A stretch of 60,164 bases of DNA from Streptomyces muensis. Its GTDB lineage: Bacteria > Actinomycetota > Actinomycetes > Streptomycetales > Streptomycetaceae. Positions 42,439 to 52,911 of this stretch are shown piece after piece. The stretch spans positions 1 through 60,164 of the forward strand of contig NZ_JAKEIP010000027.1 in NCBI RefSeq assembly GCF_021474425.1. The letters are read 5' to 3'. How positions within the stretch are numbered: the first letter of the stretch is position 1; each line of letters starts with the position of its first letter. Both the position numbers and the translations under genes were made by a program. The notes beneath the pieces were generated by a model that was not told where the DNA came from, did no database searches, and saw only the letters and a list, made by a program, of their open reading frames with translations.

Positions 42439-44811
42439 GTGACGACACCCCTCGTAGGGTCCATCGAAGGCAGGATCGCCGCGGAGCTCGGCGTACGGGA
42501 GCGGCAGGTGAAGGCTGCCGTGGAGCTGCTCGACGGCGGTTCGACGGTGCCTTTCATCGCCCGCTACCGCAAGGAAGCGACCGAGATGCTCGACGACGCG
42601 CAGCTGCGCACGCTCGAGGAGCGGCTGCGCTATCTGCGGGAGCTGGAGGAGCGGCGGACGGCGATCCTCGACTCGGTGCGTGAGCAGGGCAAGCTGACCG
42701 AGGAGCTGGAGGCGCAGATCCGTGGCGCCGAGACCAAGGCTCGGCTCGAGGACATCTATCTGCCGTACAAGCCGAAGCGGCGGACCAAGGCGCAGATCGC
42801 CCGCGAGGCCGGGCTCGAGCCGCTCGCCGAGGGGCTGCTCGGTGACCCGACCGTCGAGCCGCTCGCCGCTGCCGCCGCGTTCGTCGACGCCGACAAGGGT
42901 GTGGCCGATCCGCAGGCGGCCCTCGACGGCGCCCGGGCGATCCTCACCGAGCGGTTCTCGGAGGACGCCGACCTGATCGGCGAGCTGCGCGAGCGCATGT
43001 GGGGGCGCGGCCGGCTGGCCGCGAAGGTGCGGGACGGCAAGGAGGAGGCCGGCGCGAAGTTCTCCGACTACTTCGACTTCGCCGAGCCGTTCACCGAGCT
43101 GCCCTCGCACCGCATCCTGGCGATGCTGCGCGGCGAGAAGGAGGAGGTCCTCGACCTCGTCCTGGAACCCGAGGAGCCGACCGACGGCCCTTCCTCCTAC
43201 GAGGGGATCGTCGCCCACAAGTTCCAGATCGCCAACCGTGGGCGTCCCGCCGACAAGTGGCTCACCGACACGGTCCGCTGGGCCTGGCGGACCCGGATCC
43301 TCGTGCACCTCGGCATCGATCTGCGGCTGCGCCTGCGCACCGCCGCCGAGGACGAGGCCGTGGGGGTCTTCGCGGCCAACCTCCGTGACCTGTTGCTCGC
43401 CGCGCCGGCCGGTACACGGGCGACGCTGGGGCTGGACCCCGGCTTCCGTACGGGCGTCAAGGTCGCCGTCGTCGACGCCACCGGCAAGGTGGTCGCCACC
43501 GACGTCATCCACCCCCACGTCCCGGCGAACAGGTGGGACGAGGCCATCGCCAAGCTGGCGCGGCTCGCGAAGGAGCACGCGGTCGAGCTCGTGGCGATCG
43601 GCAACGGCACCGCGTCCCGCGAGACCGACAAGCTCGCCGGTGAACTGATCGGCAAGCACCCGGAGTTGAAGCTCACCAAGGTGATGGTGTCCGAGGCCGG
43701 CGCCTCCGTGTACTCGGCCTCCGCGTTCGCCTCGCAGGAGCTGCCCGACATGGACGTGTCGCTGCGCGGCGCCGTGTCCATCGCGCGCCGCCTCCAGGAC
43801 CCGCTGGCCGAGCTGGTGAAGATCGACCCGAAGTCGATCGGCGTCGGCCAGTACCAGCACGACCTGTCCGAGGTGAAGCTGTCGCGCTCGCTGGACGCGG
43901 TGGTCGAGGACTGTGTGAACGGCGTCGGTGTGGACGTCAACACCGCCTCCGCGCCGCTGCTCGCGCGCGTCTCCGGCATCACCTCCGGCCTCGCCGAGAA
44001 CATCGTGTCCCACCGGGACGCCAACGGACCGTTCACCTCCCGCTCGCAGCTGAAGAACGTGGCGCGGCTCGGCCCGAAGGCCTACGAGCAGTGCGCGGGC
44101 TTCCTGCGGATCCGCGGCGGTGACGACCCGCTGGACGCGTCCAGCGTGCACCCCGAGGCGTACCCGGTCGTCCGGCGCATGGTGAAGACGTCCGGTCAGG
44201 AGGTGGCCGCGCTCATCGGCAACACGGGCGTGCTGCGGTCGCTGAAGGCGAACGACTTCGTGGACGAGACGTTCGGTCTGCCGACCGTGACCGACATCCT
44301 GAAGGAACTGGAGAAGCCCGGGCGCGACCCGCGTCCCGCCTTCAAGACGGCCACCTTCAAGGAGGGCGTCGAGAAGATCTCCGACCTGTCGCCCGGCATG
44401 GTCCTGGAGGGGGTCGTGACCAACGTGGCCGCCTTCGGGGCGTTCATCGACGTCGGTGTCCACCAGGACGGTCTGGCCCATGTCTCCGCACTGTCGAAGA
44501 CGTTCGTCAAGGACCCGCGGGACGTGGTCAAGCCCGGTGACATCGTCAAGGTGAAGGTCCTCGACGTGGACATTCCACGCAAGCGGATCTCGCTGACGCT
44601 GCGCCTCGACGACGAGGCGGCCGCGCAGGGCCAGCAAAGCGGAGGCGGCGGCGAGCGCCGACAGCGCGGTGGACGCCCGCCGCAGCAGCGTCAGGGCCGC
44701 GGCGGTGGCGCCGGTGGCGGCTCCCGTCAGGCGCCGCCCCCGGCGAACAGCGCCATGGCCGACGCACTGCGCCGCGCGGGTCTGGTCGACCCCAAGCGCG
44801 GCAAGCGCTGA
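42439..44811 (+). CDS. tex: Tex-type RNA-binding transcriptional accessory protein
   Basis: 790 residues. The Tex N-terminal helical region ([19 protein letters not shown], then [16 protein letters not shown]) is followed by a YqgF/RuvC-like domain ([18 protein letters not shown]). Helix-hairpin-helix segments come next ([19 protein letters not shown]) and then a C-terminal S1 RNA-binding domain ([27 protein letters not shown] split here). The last ~60 residues are Gly/Gln/Arg-rich. It binds nucleic acid and influences transcription. The GTG at 42439 is preferred over a start seven codons upstream. Confidence 0.94.
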   Translation: MTTPLVGSIEGRIAAELGVRERQVKAAVELLDGGSTVPFIARYRKEATEMLDDAQLRTLEERLRYLRELEERRTAILDSVREQGKLTEELEAQIRGAETKARLEDIYLPYKPKRRTKAQIAREAGLEPLAEGLLGDPTVEPLAAAAAFVDADKGVADPQAALDGARAILTERFSEDADLIGELRERMWGRGRLAAKVRDGKEEAGAKFSDYFDFAEPFTELPSHRILAMLRGEKEEVLDLVLEPEEPTDGPSSYEGIVAHKFQIANRGRPADKWLTDTVRWAWRTRILVHLGIDLRLRLRTAAEDEAVGVFAANLRDLLLAAPAGTRATLGLDPGFRTGVKVAVVDATGKVVATDVIHPHVPANRWDEAIAKLARLAKEHAVELVAIGNGTASRETDKLAGELIGKHPELKLTKVMVSEAGASVYSASAFASQELPDMDVSLRGAVSIARRLQDPLAELVKIDPKSIGVGQYQHDLSEVKLSRSLDAVVEDCVNGVGVDVNTASAPLLARVSGITSGLAENIVSHRDANGPFTSRSQLKNVARLGPKAYEQCAGFLRIRGGDDPLDASSVHPEAYPVVRRMVKTSGQEVAALIGNTGVLRSLKANDFVDETFGLPTVTDILKELEKPGRDPRPAFKTATFKEGVEKISDLSPGMVLEGVVTNVAAFGAFIDVGVHQDGLAHVSALSKTFVKDPRDVVKPGDIVKVKVLDVDIPRKRISLTLRLDDEAAAQGQQSGGGGERRQRGGRPPQQRQGRGGGAGGGSRQAPPPANSAMADALRRAGLVDPKRGKR

Positions 44812-44819
44812 GACGACAC

Positions 44820-44863
44820 ACCGGCCCGGACTCCCCAGTACGACACGGAGGGTCCGGGCCGGT
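44820..44863 (+). terminator. Hairpin terminator of tex
   Basis: ACCGGCCCGGACTCC at 44820-44834 pairs with GGGTCCGGGCCGGT ending at 44863, with one mismatch, eight bases after the tex stop. Confidence 0.75.
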
Positions 44864-44882
44864 TCGCCCGTAGGGTGATGGC

Positions 44883-45434
44883 ATGCCGACGTCGCGCGTC
44901 ATCACCTGGGAAGTGTCGGAGAGCGAGGGCATCGAGACCGCCTGGATCGAGTTCGCCGACGACGTCCTGCGCGGCCGTGGCCGAGCCGTCGGCAGGGTTC
45001 CGGAGCCGTACGGGATCTCGTACGAACTGGACACGAGCGAGGCGTTCGTGACGCGTCGGCTGAAGGTCACGGTCGAGTCGACGGGCGGCGTACGCGCGCT
45101 CGACCTGCGGCATGACGGAGCGGGCCGGTGGACGGCGGACGGTGAGCACCTGCCCGATGTCGAGGGCGCCGTCGACTGCGACCTGGGGCTGTGTCCGCTC
45201 ACCAACACGATGCCGGTGCTGCGGCACGGTCTCCATCTGGCGCCCGGGGAGCGGGAGTTCCTGATGGCCTGGGTGTCGGTGCCCGATCTGGCCGTCCTCC
45301 CCTCCCGGCAGACGTACACCCATCTGGGAGATCACCGCGTCCGCTTCGTCTCCGACGACTTCCGCAGCGACATCAGGTTCGACGAGGACGGCTTCGTCGT
45401 CGACTACCCGGGGCTGGCGACCCGGCTCGGCTAG
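44883..45434 (+). CDS. Putative glycolipid-binding domain protein (DUF1089 type)
   Basis: 183 residues, all-beta in appearance, without signal peptide or membrane segment. Blocks such as ISYELDTSEAFVTRRLKV, GRWTADGEHLPDVEGAVDCDL, and TQTYTHLG-like SRQTYTHLGDHRVRF near the C-terminus match the putative glycolipid-binding family (PA1994-like spirals of beta strands). Function is unproven. It starts 20 bp after the tex terminator. Its TAG stop lies inside the hairpin at 45431-45469. Confidence 0.75.
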   Translation: MPTSRVITWEVSESEGIETAWIEFADDVLRGRGRAVGRVPEPYGISYELDTSEAFVTRRLKVTVESTGGVRALDLRHDGAGRWTADGEHLPDVEGAVDCDLGLCPLTNTMPVLRHGLHLAPGEREFLMAWVSVPDLAVLPSRQTYTHLGDHRVRFVSDDFRSDIRFDEDGFVVDYPGLATRLG

Positions 45435-45469
45435 GGGGTGCTGTGCGGGACTTTCACAACACCCCCTAG
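45431..45469 (+). terminator. Hairpin overlapping the stop codon of the glycolipid-binding gene
   Basis: CTAGGGGGTGCTG (from 45431) pairs with CAACACCCCCTAG (to 45469), one imperfect pair, across a 13-nt loop. The stop TAG is part of the 5' arm. Confidence 0.65.
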
Positions 45470-45609
45470 TCCTGAGGGCGCGGCCCGTTGAGCCGAGTGC
45501 AGTAGCACGAGCGGCCGGCCGGATGCGGGCGGGCGAAGCTGGACGCCCAGTCCGCGAGCCCCGCCGCAGCCCAGGGTCCGCGAGCCCCGCCGCCGCTCAG
45601 GGAGAACCG

Positions 45610-46818
45610 ATGCCGACCCCCGTCCCATCCCGCCGCCGCTCCCCGCTCGGGTCCCGTCTGGGCGCGGTCTCCCTCGTCACCGTCTGCCTGACCCTGCTGT
45701 CCCCGGCCGTCCCGGCCACCGCGGGCGCCGTCACTCCGCCCGGACCGCACACCGACGCCGCGCTCCAGCGGCAGCTGGCCGACCTGGTCCGCACGCCCGG
45801 CGGCCCGCCCGGCGTCATCGCGGTACTGCGGGACGGCACCCGTACGCGGGTGGTCCGGGCCGGTGTCGCGGACCTGGCGACGGGCCGCAGACCGGGCCCT
45901 GACGACCATATGCGCATCGCCAGTACGGCCAAGGCGTTCAGCGGCGCGGTGGCGCTGTCCCTCGTCCACCGCCACCACCTGAGTCTCGACGACACCCTGC
46001 GCAAGCGGCTGCCCCGCCTGCCCAGGGCCTGGGGCGCGGTGACGCTGCGCCAGCTGCTGAACCACACCAGCGGACTGCCCGACTACTCACGGGCCCCGGC
46101 GTTCGTGAACACCGTGATGGCGAACCCCCGGCACCGCTTCGACTCCCGTCGGCTGCTGGACTACGTCGCCGGCCAGCCGCTGCGGTTCCGGCCGGGCTCC
46201 CGGTACGAGTACTCCAACTCCGACAACATCGCCGTGGCGCTGATGGCCGAGGCGGTCACCCGCGTCCCGTACGAGCGTCTGCTTCAGGAGCTCGTGTACC
46301 GCCCGCTGGGCCTGTACCGGACGAGCCTGCCGCAGGGCTACCGGATGCCGAGGCCCTATCTGCACGGCTATGACGTGAGCCCGCCCGAGCCGCCCGAGGA
46401 CGTCAGCGAGGTGCTCGGCATGTCCGGTGTGTGGGCCTCGGGCGGCATCGTGTCCACGCCGGCCGACATGACGCGCTTCATCCGCGGCTACGCCGGGGGA
46501 CGGCTGTACGGACCCCGCGAGGTGCGCGAGCAGCGGCGCTGGATCCCCGGGGCGGCGTCCGAGCCGGCCGGGCCGGGACGCAACGCCGCCGGGCTCGCCC
46601 TCTTCCGGTACACCACCCGGTGCGGGGTGGTGCTGGGGCACACCGGCAACACGCTCGGCTACACGCAGCTGATCGCCGCGACGCCGGACGGACGCCGGTC
46701 GCTGACCTTCTCGGCCACCACGCAGATCAACGAGGCCACGAAGCCCGATCTACTGCGGAGACTTCGGGCCGTGCAGGAGAACTTCGTGTGCGCCCTGCTG
46801 AGCCCCGGCCGGCACTGA
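45610..46818 (+). CDS. Secreted serine hydrolase, beta-lactamase/DD-carboxypeptidase family
   Basis: 402 residues. Residues about 1-40 are a signal peptide (Arg-rich start, LVTVCLTLLSPAVPATAGA). The penicillin-binding fold shows the nucleophile motif STAK (Ser105, Lys108), the second motif YSNSDN (Tyr near 198), and HTGNTLG as the third. It resembles the DD-carboxypeptidase/esterase group (class C-like), so it could trim peptidoglycan peptides or hydrolyse esters outside the cell. The ATG at 45610 follows AGGGAG; an upstream extension lacks a signal-like start. Confidence 0.9.
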   Translation: MPTPVPSRRRSPLGSRLGAVSLVTVCLTLLSPAVPATAGAVTPPGPHTDAALQRQLADLVRTPGGPPGVIAVLRDGTRTRVVRAGVADLATGRRPGPDDHMRIASTAKAFSGAVALSLVHRHHLSLDDTLRKRLPRLPRAWGAVTLRQLLNHTSGLPDYSRAPAFVNTVMANPRHRFDSRRLLDYVAGQPLRFRPGSRYEYSNSDNIAVALMAEAVTRVPYERLLQELVYRPLGLYRTSLPQGYRMPRPYLHGYDVSPPEPPEDVSEVLGMSGVWASGGIVSTPADMTRFIRGYAGGRLYGPREVREQRRWIPGAASEPAGPGRNAAGLALFRYTTRCGVVLGHTGNTLGYTQLIAATPDGRRSLTFSATTQINEATKPDLLRRLRAVQENFVCALLSPGRH

Positions 46819-46852
46819 CACACCCGCCCCGACGAACCCGCCTGCGACGGCC

Positions 46853-48493
46853 CTAGCGTTCGGTCACCTTGCCGTCGGCGACCTCCAGACGGCGAGTGAC
46901 GTGGACCGCGTCGAGCATGCGGCGGTCGTGGGTGACCAGGAGCAGGGTGCCCTCGTAGGCGTCCAGGGCCGATTCCAGCTGCTCGATGGCCGGCAGGTCG
47001 AGGTGGTTGGTGGGTTCGTCCAGGACGAGGAGGTTGACGCCCCTGCCCTGGAGGAGGGCGAGGGCGGCGCGGGTCCGTTCGCCCGGGGAGAGGGTGGCGG
47101 CCGGGCGCAGGACGTGGTCCGCCTTGAGGCCGAACTTGGCCAGGAGGGTGCGGACGTCCGCCGGTTCGGTTTCCGGGACCGCGGCGCAGAAGGCGTCCAG
47201 CAGGGACTCCTCGCCGTGGAAGAGCTTGCGGGCCTGGTCGACCTCGCCGATGAGGACACCGGAGCCGACGTGCGCCTGCCCCGCGGTCAGCGGGACGCGG
47301 CCCAGCAGGGCGGCCAACAGCGTCGACTTGCCGGCGCCGTTGGCGCCGGTGACCGCCACCCGGTCCGCCCAGTCGATCTGGAGGGAGACCGGGCCCAGGG
47401 TGAAGTCGCCGCGCCGTACCTCGGCATCCCGCAGGGTCGCGACCACCGCGCCCGAGCGGGGTGCCGAGGCGATCTCCATGCGCAGTTCCCACTCCTTGCG
47501 CGGCTCCTCGACGACCTCCAGGCGTTCGATCATGCGCTGGGTCTGGCGGGCCTTGGCGGCCTGCTTCTCGCTGGCCTCGCTGCGGAACTTGCGGCCGATC
47601 TTGTCGTTGTCGTTGTTCGCCTTGCGGCGTGCGTTCTTGACGCCCTTGTCCATCCAGGCGCGCTGCGTCTGGGCCCGGTCCTGGAGGGCGGCCTTCTTGT
47701 CGGCGTACTCCTCGTAGTCGTCGCGGGCGTGCCGGCGGGCCACCTCGCGTTCCTCCAGGTAGGCCTCGTAGCCGCCGCCGTAGAGGTTGATCTGCCGCTG
47801 GGCGAGGTCGAGTTCGAGGACCTTGGTGACGGTGCGGGTGAGGAACTCGCGGTCGTGGCTGACCACGACCGTCCCGGCGCGCAGACCGGTGACGAAGCGT
47901 TCCAGGCGCTCCAGGCCGTCGAGGTCGAGGTCGTTCGTCGGCTCGTCGAGGAGGAAGACGTCGTAGCGCGACAGCAGCAGCGAGGCCAGCCCGGCGCGGG
48001 CCGCCTGGCCGCCCGACAGGGACGTCATCGGCTGGTCCAGGTCCACCGCGAGGCCCAGCGAGTCGGCGACCTCCTCGGCCCGCTCGTCGAGGTCGGCGCC
48101 GCCCAGGTCCAGCCAGCGCTCCAGGCTCGTCGCGTACGCGTCGTCCGCGCCGGGTGCCCCGTCGACGAGGGCCTGCGTCGCCTCGTCCATCACCCGCTGG
48201 GCCTCGGCCACACCGGTACGGCGGGCCAGGAACGCCCGCACGGTCTCGCCGGGACGCCGCTCGGGCTCCTGCGGGAGGTGACCGACGGTCGCGGTCGGCG
48301 GGGACAGCCGCAGCTCGCCCTCCTCCGGCACGAGCAGCCCGGCGAGCAGCCGCAGCAGCGTGGACTTGCCCGCCCCGTTGGCCCCGACCAGCCCGATCAC
48401 GTCGCCGGGCGCCACGACGAGGTCGAGCCCGCTGAACAGGGAACGGTCACCGTGTCCGGCGGCGAGATTCTTGACGACGAGGGTTGCGGTCAC
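46853..48493 (-). CDS. ABC-F family ATP-binding protein
   Basis: 546 residues with two ABC domains and no membrane segments. The first has GANGAGKST near residue 38, signature SLSGGQAARAGLA and FLLDEPTNDLD. The second has GANGAGKST near residue 360, LSPGERTRAALA and LVLDEPTNHLD. The charged helical linker between them (about residues 235-320) is the P-site tRNA interaction motif region. ABC-F proteins act on the ribosome, and some give resistance to antibiotics; which group this belongs to cannot be said. The GTG start at 48491-48493 was chosen because a longer frame lacks a start signal. Confidence 0.92.
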   Translation of the reverse strand: MTATLVVKNLAAGHGDRSLFSGLDLVVAPGDVIGLVGANGAGKSTLLRLLAGLLVPEEGELRLSPPTATVGHLPQEPERRPGETVRAFLARRTGVAEAQRVMDEATQALVDGAPGADDAYATSLERWLDLGGADLDERAEEVADSLGLAVDLDQPMTSLSGGQAARAGLASLLLSRYDVFLLDEPTNDLDLDGLERLERFVTGLRAGTVVVSHDREFLTRTVTKVLELDLAQRQINLYGGGYEAYLEEREVARRHARDDYEEYADKKAALQDRAQTQRAWMDKGVKNARRKANNDNDKIGRKFRSEASEKQAAKARQTQRMIERLEVVEEPRKEWELRMEIASAPRSGAVVATLRDAEVRRGDFTLGPVSLQIDWADRVAVTGANGAGKSTLLAALLGRVPLTAGQAHVGSGVLIGEVDQARKLFHGEESLLDAFCAAVPETEPADVRTLLAKFGLKADHVLRPAATLSPGERTRAALALLQGRGVNLLVLDEPTNHLDLPAIEQLESALDAYEGTLLLVTHDRRMLDAVHVTRRLEVADGKVTER

Positions 48494-48564
48494 AGGGAGC
48501 GATCCTAGTGGGCCGTGCGCCTGAGGAGTGGGTGGGCTGGTGTCGGACGGCGGGTGCGGGGAGT

Positions 48565-48615
48565 GTGTGGCTGGTCGCGCCCACGCGGCGGAGCCGCACA
48601 TTGGATACAGCCCCG
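48565..48615 (-). repeat. Dispersed ~50-bp element, copy A
   Basis: On the minus strand the element begins CGGGGCTGTATCC and ends GGGCGCGACCAGCCACAC, with the hairpin-forming core GCGGCTCCGCCGC. It lies 50 bp beyond the stop of the minus-strand gene at 48665. A second copy is at 56621-56670. Confidence 0.75.
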
Positions 48616-48664
48616 ACAAGCCCGCAGACACCAGACGACACATCTCGGCACCCCCTTGGGCCGG

Positions 48665-49687
48665 CTACCGAGCCATCGACTCCACCAACACACTCCCCGA
48701 AGTCCGAGCCACGACGAACGACTCCCCCTTCACCGCCTTCGCGTCCAGCGCGATCCGATGTCGCCCCGCTTCCAGGATGCCGTCGAAGACCTCGTGGGTG
48801 TGGGTGCGGTAGAGGCGGTCCAGGCGGTACGCCGTCAGCCGTACCCGGCAGGGCGAGGTCACCTCCACCCCCGCCTCACCATCCGCGGCGACCAGCCGGG
48901 TCAGTCGGCGCTGTTCCTCCGGACTGCGGTCCAGGGCGTGTTCGATCTGCGCGACCAGCAGCGGCACGATCGGCGCGAGGCCGTCCACGTACGCCACCTC
49001 CACCCCGGCGTCCGTAAAGGCGCGGCGCACGCCGGCGCGCTGCTCCGCCCCGATCCCCCGGCCGAAGGCCACGGCGCCGTAGGTGCGCAGTTCGTCGACG
49101 GCGACACCGCTCACGTCGTGGGTGATCTCGGCGCCGATGCCGATGGTGCGCAGCGCGGCGGCGAGCTTGGCCAGGACGGCGACTCGGGCGCCGATGAGGA
49201 GCACCCGGCGGCGTGGTGCCTCGGCCGCCTGGTCGAGGAGGGCGCCGAGCGCCGCGCGGTACTCGGTGGCGCGGAAGCGGAAGGGGCCGATGCCGTGGTA
49301 GCCGTTGAGCTCCAGGTCGGCGTGTTCGTCGGTCTGCCAGGCGAAGTCCCGCCAGATGTAGTCCTCGCCGTCCTTGTCGATGAGCGCGGTGACGGCGCCG
49401 CAGGCGAGGTCCTCGCAGTCGGGGCAGCCGTAGATGACGTACCGGCCGCCCGGAAGCGGCGCTTCCGCCTCCAGCAGGAGGCTGCGGACCTGGGCGGTGA
49501 AGATGGCGGGCGGGACGTCGGAGGCGAGCGGGGAGACGGCGTCGAGGTCGGAGAGCTGGAACAGCAGCGGGCGCCCGTCGACGATGAAGTCCACGAAGTC
49601 CCGGTGCACCTGGTAGTCACCGTTGGCGAGGACGCCACCGGCACGCATCGCCGGTGCCAGGCCGAAGGTCGCGTACTCGGCAGACAT
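48665..49687 (-). CDS. Uncharacterised two-part protein with Rossmann-like segment
   Basis: 340 residues, not assigned to a family with confidence. The first ~150 residues include a Cys motif (YGCPDCEDLACGAV) that could hold a metal and an acidic Trp-rich block (YIWRDFAWQTDE). From about residue 158, RRVLLIGARVAVLAKLAAAL looks like a nucleotide-binding beta-alpha unit. The C-terminal part (VRLTAYRLDRLYRTHTHEVF) ends with VLVESMAR. There is no signal peptide or membrane segment. The ATG at 49685-49687 is used; the ribosome-binding site is weak. Neighbours give no clear hint. Confidence 0.7.
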   Translation of the reverse strand: MSAEYATFGLAPAMRAGGVLANGDYQVHRDFVDFIVDGRPLLFQLSDLDAVSPLASDVPPAIFTAQVRSLLLEAEAPLPGGRYVIYGCPDCEDLACGAVTALIDKDGEDYIWRDFAWQTDEHADLELNGYHGIGPFRFRATEYRAALGALLDQAAEAPRRRVLLIGARVAVLAKLAAALRTIGIGAEITHDVSGVAVDELRTYGAVAFGRGIGAEQRAGVRRAFTDAGVEVAYVDGLAPIVPLLVAQIEHALDRSPEEQRRLTRLVAADGEAGVEVTSPCRVRLTAYRLDRLYRTHTHEVFDGILEAGRHRIALDAKAVKGESFVVARTSGSVLVESMAR

Positions 49688-49790
49688 GCTGTGAGTATCC
49701 CCAGGACGGGACCGATATGAGCGCGGCATGACATATTCCGCTAATCACCCCGGCGCCACCTCAGCGGTTGCCGGGGGCGCGTTGATGGAC

Positions 49791-49834
49791 CCGGGGGCGC
49801 GGGAGGCCGTCCTGCTCGCCTCCCGCGCCCCCGG
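49791..49834 (-). terminator. 17-bp perfect hairpin terminator of the BCCT gene
   Basis: CCGGGGGCGCGGGAGGC (49791-49807) pairs perfectly with GCCTCCCGCGCCCCCGG (49818-49834) around a 10-nt loop, 14 bases after the BCCT stop. Confidence 0.85.
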
Positions 49835-49847
49835 TGACCGGACCCGC

Positions 49848-51551
49848 TCAGTCGTGGTCGTGGCCCAGCGGGTCACCCTCCGTCTCGGTGCCGGGGCCCG
49901 GGCCGACCCTGATCTCGAAGTCGCCGTCGTACCTCTTGTGGCCCTCGATCACGGCGAGTTCCACGGCCTCCGAGCCCATCGCGTTGCGCACGATGACCGG
50001 GTCCCGGCGCAGGTCGCGCATGAGGGCGACGCACATGACGATCATCACGAGGACGAACGGCGCGGCGGCCAGGATCGTGAGGTTCTGCAGGCCGGTGAGC
50101 GCGTCGCCCTGGCCGCTGCCGACGAGCAGCATGATGGCGGCGACGGCTCCGGTCACCACACCCCAGAACACGACGACGAAGCGGCCGGGTTCCAGGGCTC
50201 CCTTCTGGGAGAGCGTGCCCATCACGATGGAGGCGGCGTCGGCTCCGGAGACGAAGAAGATGCCGACGAGGATCATCACGAGCAGGCTGGTGACGGTGGC
50301 GATGGGGAACTCCTGCAGAACGCCGAAGAGTTGCCCCTCGGGGGTGTCCTCGCCGCCGAGCGCGCCGCCTTCCTTCAGCTTCATCGCCGTACCGCCGAAG
50401 ATCGCGAACCAGACAAGGCTGACGGTGCTGGGCACGAGGATGACGCCGCCGACGAACTGCCGGATGGTGCGGCCCCGGCTGATCCGGGCGATGAACATGC
50501 CGACGAACGGCGTCCAGGAGATCCACCAGGCCCAGTAGAAGACCGTCCAGCTGCCGAGCCAGTCCGCGACGCCCTCGCCGCCGCTCGCCTCGGTGCGGCC
50601 GGCGAGCTGGGGCAGGTCGCCGAGGTAGGCGAAGATCGAGGTGGGCAGCAGGTCGAGCACGATGATCGTGGGGCCCGCGATGAACACGAAGACCGCGAGG
50701 ATCAGGGCGAGCACCATGTTGGTGTTGGACAGCCACTGGATGCCCCGCTCGATGCCGGAGATGGCGGAGGCCACGAAGGCCAGCGTCAGCACGGCGATGA
50801 TCGCGACGAGCAGCCCGGTGCTCACGTCGTCCATCCAGTCCAGCTCCTGGAATCCGGAGCCGATCTGGAGGGCGCCGAGGCCCAGGGAGGCCGCGGAGCC
50901 GAAGACGGTGGCGATGATCGCGAGAATGTCGATCACCCGGCCGCCGGCGCCGTTGGCGTGCTTCTCCCCGATCAGCGGGGTGAAGACCGCGCTTATGGTC
51001 TGGCGCCGGCGTTTGCGGAAGGTGCTGTAGGCGATGCCGAGGCCGACCACCGCGTAGATCGCCCAGGGGTGCAGCGTCCAGTGGAACAGGGTGGTGGCCA
51101 TCGCCGTCTCCATGCGTTCGCCGGAGTTGGCGGGGTCCGTGCCCGGGGGCGGGGTCGTGTAGTGCGAGAGCGGCTCGCTGACGCCGTAGAACATCAGGCC
51201 GATGCCCATGCCGGCGCTGAACATCATCGCGACCCAGGACACGGTCTTGAACTCGGGTTCCTCACCCTCGGCGCCGAGGTGGATGCGGCCGTAGCGGCTG
51301 ACCGCGAGCCACAGCGCGAAGACCACGAAGCACGAGGCGGCGAGCATGAACGCCCAGCCGCCGTTGTGGATCAGGCCGTTCAGCATCTTCGTGGACACGC
51401 TCTCCAGCGAGTCCGTGGCAGCCCAGCCCCAGATCACGAAGGCCACGGTGATGACGGCGGTGACGCCGAACACCACTCGGTCCGTGCTGGGGTGGCCGGA
51501 AACGTCCGACGGACCTTCCCGGCCGCCTCTCTTCTTCAGATCCTCAGTCAT
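49848..51551 (-). CDS. BCCT family betaine/choline/carnitine transporter
   Basis: 567 residues with about 12 membrane segments. The family signature is seen as TVFYWAWWISWTPFVGMF followed by IARISRGRTIRQF. A cytoplasmic N-terminus and an acidic C-terminal tail (about 60 residues, ending GDPLGHDHD) are present; such tails sense osmotic state in BetP. It would import glycine betaine or a related quaternary ammonium compound with Na+ or H+. The ATG at 51549-51551 has GAAGGTG upstream; a longer frame upstream has no hydrophobic or conserved content. Confidence 0.93.
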   Translation of the reverse strand: MTEDLKKRGGREGPSDVSGHPSTDRVVFGVTAVITVAFVIWGWAATDSLESVSTKMLNGLIHNGGWAFMLAASCFVVFALWLAVSRYGRIHLGAEGEEPEFKTVSWVAMMFSAGMGIGLMFYGVSEPLSHYTTPPPGTDPANSGERMETAMATTLFHWTLHPWAIYAVVGLGIAYSTFRKRRRQTISAVFTPLIGEKHANGAGGRVIDILAIIATVFGSAASLGLGALQIGSGFQELDWMDDVSTGLLVAIIAVLTLAFVASAISGIERGIQWLSNTNMVLALILAVFVFIAGPTIIVLDLLPTSIFAYLGDLPQLAGRTEASGGEGVADWLGSWTVFYWAWWISWTPFVGMFIARISRGRTIRQFVGGVILVPSTVSLVWFAIFGGTAMKLKEGGALGGEDTPEGQLFGVLQEFPIATVTSLLVMILVGIFFVSGADAASIVMGTLSQKGALEPGRFVVVFWGVVTGAVAAIMLLVGSGQGDALTGLQNLTILAAAPFVLVMIVMCVALMRDLRRDPVIVRNAMGSEAVELAVIEGHKRYDGDFEIRVGPGPGTETEGDPLGHDHD

Positions 51552-51630
51552 CTGCGGCACCTTCCCCGGTGAACGGTGGATACGCCGGTTCCACGTCGTC
51601 TCCCAGGACCTACCACAGATCCCGTCGATC

Positions 51631-52911
51631 TCAGCCGTTTGTGCAGTCGGTGTCGGGTTCACCAGCCGTGATGCGATACGGGGCGCGCTCGTCGAGGAGC
51701 AGCGGAACGAGGTTGCGCAGGGACTGGCGGAGCGGGACCAGGGCGCCCGCGGAGGTCACCCTGGACTTCACTCCGTGCAGCGCCAGTTCGTCCTTGACCT
51801 GCCGGTACTGCTCCGCGGTGAGCCGGTAGCCGCAGGGCGGGTCCTGGATCACCTCGCCGGGTTCGGGCCGGTCGTTGTCGGCGCCGCCGACGTGGACGGG
51901 CCCGGTGTCGGCGAAGCCCGCGAGACGGGCCGTACCGGTCGCCGCCTCGACCTGTCGGCGACGGACATCGGTGAAGTCGAACAGCCCGTCCAGCGCGGCC
52001 AGTTGGGAGGAGACCCGACGCCGGTTGTTGAGCGACTCGTCGGCCTTCTCCTCCTCGGTCAGGGGGTCGACGCGGCTCTCGATGAGCAGGCCCACCGAGT
52101 GCTTGACACCGGACATGTTCCGCAGGATGCGTTCCTGTCCGTCACCGGCGACCTGCTTGATCGGTTCGCCCGTCACGGGGTCGGTCCAGATGCCGTACGT
52201 GCCCGTCGAGTAGCCGGAGCCGGTCGCGGCGGGGCGCACATAGGCCTGGGACAGGGTCCGCGCCTCGTCGTGGACGTGGGTGTCCGTGTTGAGGTTGCGC
52301 GGCCACAGGTCGAACAGGTCCTTGTCGTAGTACCGCGGTGTGGCGCCGTACTCGTGCAGGTCGTAGATCACGTCGGGGCGTTGGTCGCGCACGACCGCGG
52401 CCATGGCGCGCCCCTCGGCGGTCTGCAGCGCGAGGTGGTCGCGGTTGATGTCCACGCCGTCGCTGTTGCCCCGGGTGTCGGCGGCCCGGCCGTCGGGGTT
52501 GGCGGTGGGCACGACGAGCAGGGTGGTGCGCTCCAGGAAGCGCCGGGTCCGGCGGTCCTCGGCATAGGCCAGATCGCGGATGGTGGACAGACAGGCCTCG
52601 CGGCCGGAGGGCTCGTCGCCGTGCTGGCTGCACACCAGCAGCACCTTGTTCGGGGTGGGGCGGGTGCCGATTCGGACCAGCTGCAGCGGACGGTCCTGTT
52701 TCGTCGTACCGATGCGGGTGACGGAGACCCGGTCGCTCGCCCTGTCGACGGCCCTGAGGAAACTCTGCTCCTCGGGCTGGCTGGTCCAGCGGGCGCCGTT
52801 CGACTGCTCGAAGCCGGTGCGCGGCGAGGAGTCGGCGGCCTGGGCGGGGACCGCCACGAGGGAGGCGGCGAGGGCTGTCGCGGCAAGGGTCAGGGTTCGG
52901 ATACGGGTCAC
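51631..52911 (-). CDS. Secreted M14 family zinc carboxypeptidase
   Basis: 426 residues. A signal peptide covers about residues 1-26 ([17 protein letters not shown]). Zinc ligands are His97 and Glu100 in [11 protein letters not shown], and the later His in [25 protein letters not shown] and INRDH are substrate-binding blocks. It would trim C-terminal residues from extracellular peptides. The GTG start overlaps the stop of the Xaa-Pro peptidase gene (GTGA) with GGAGGG upstream, so the two exported peptidases are translationally coupled. Confidence 0.92.
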   Translation of the reverse strand: MTRIRTLTLAATALAASLVAVPAQAADSSPRTGFEQSNGARWTSQPEEQSFLRAVDRASDRVSVTRIGTTKQDRPLQLVRIGTRPTPNKVLLVCSQHGDEPSGREACLSTIRDLAYAEDRRTRRFLERTTLLVVPTANPDGRAADTRGNSDGVDINRDHLALQTAEGRAMAAVVRDQRPDVIYDLHEYGATPRYYDKDLFDLWPRNLNTDTHVHDEARTLSQAYVRPAATGSGYSTGTYGIWTDPVTGEPIKQVAGDGQERILRNMSGVKHSVGLLIESRVDPLTEEEKADESLNNRRRVSSQLAALDGLFDFTDVRRRQVEAATGTARLAGFADTGPVHVGGADNDRPEPGEVIQDPPCGYRLTAEQYRQVKDELALHGVKSRVTSAGALVPLRQSLRNLVPLLLDERAPYRITAGEPDTDCTNG

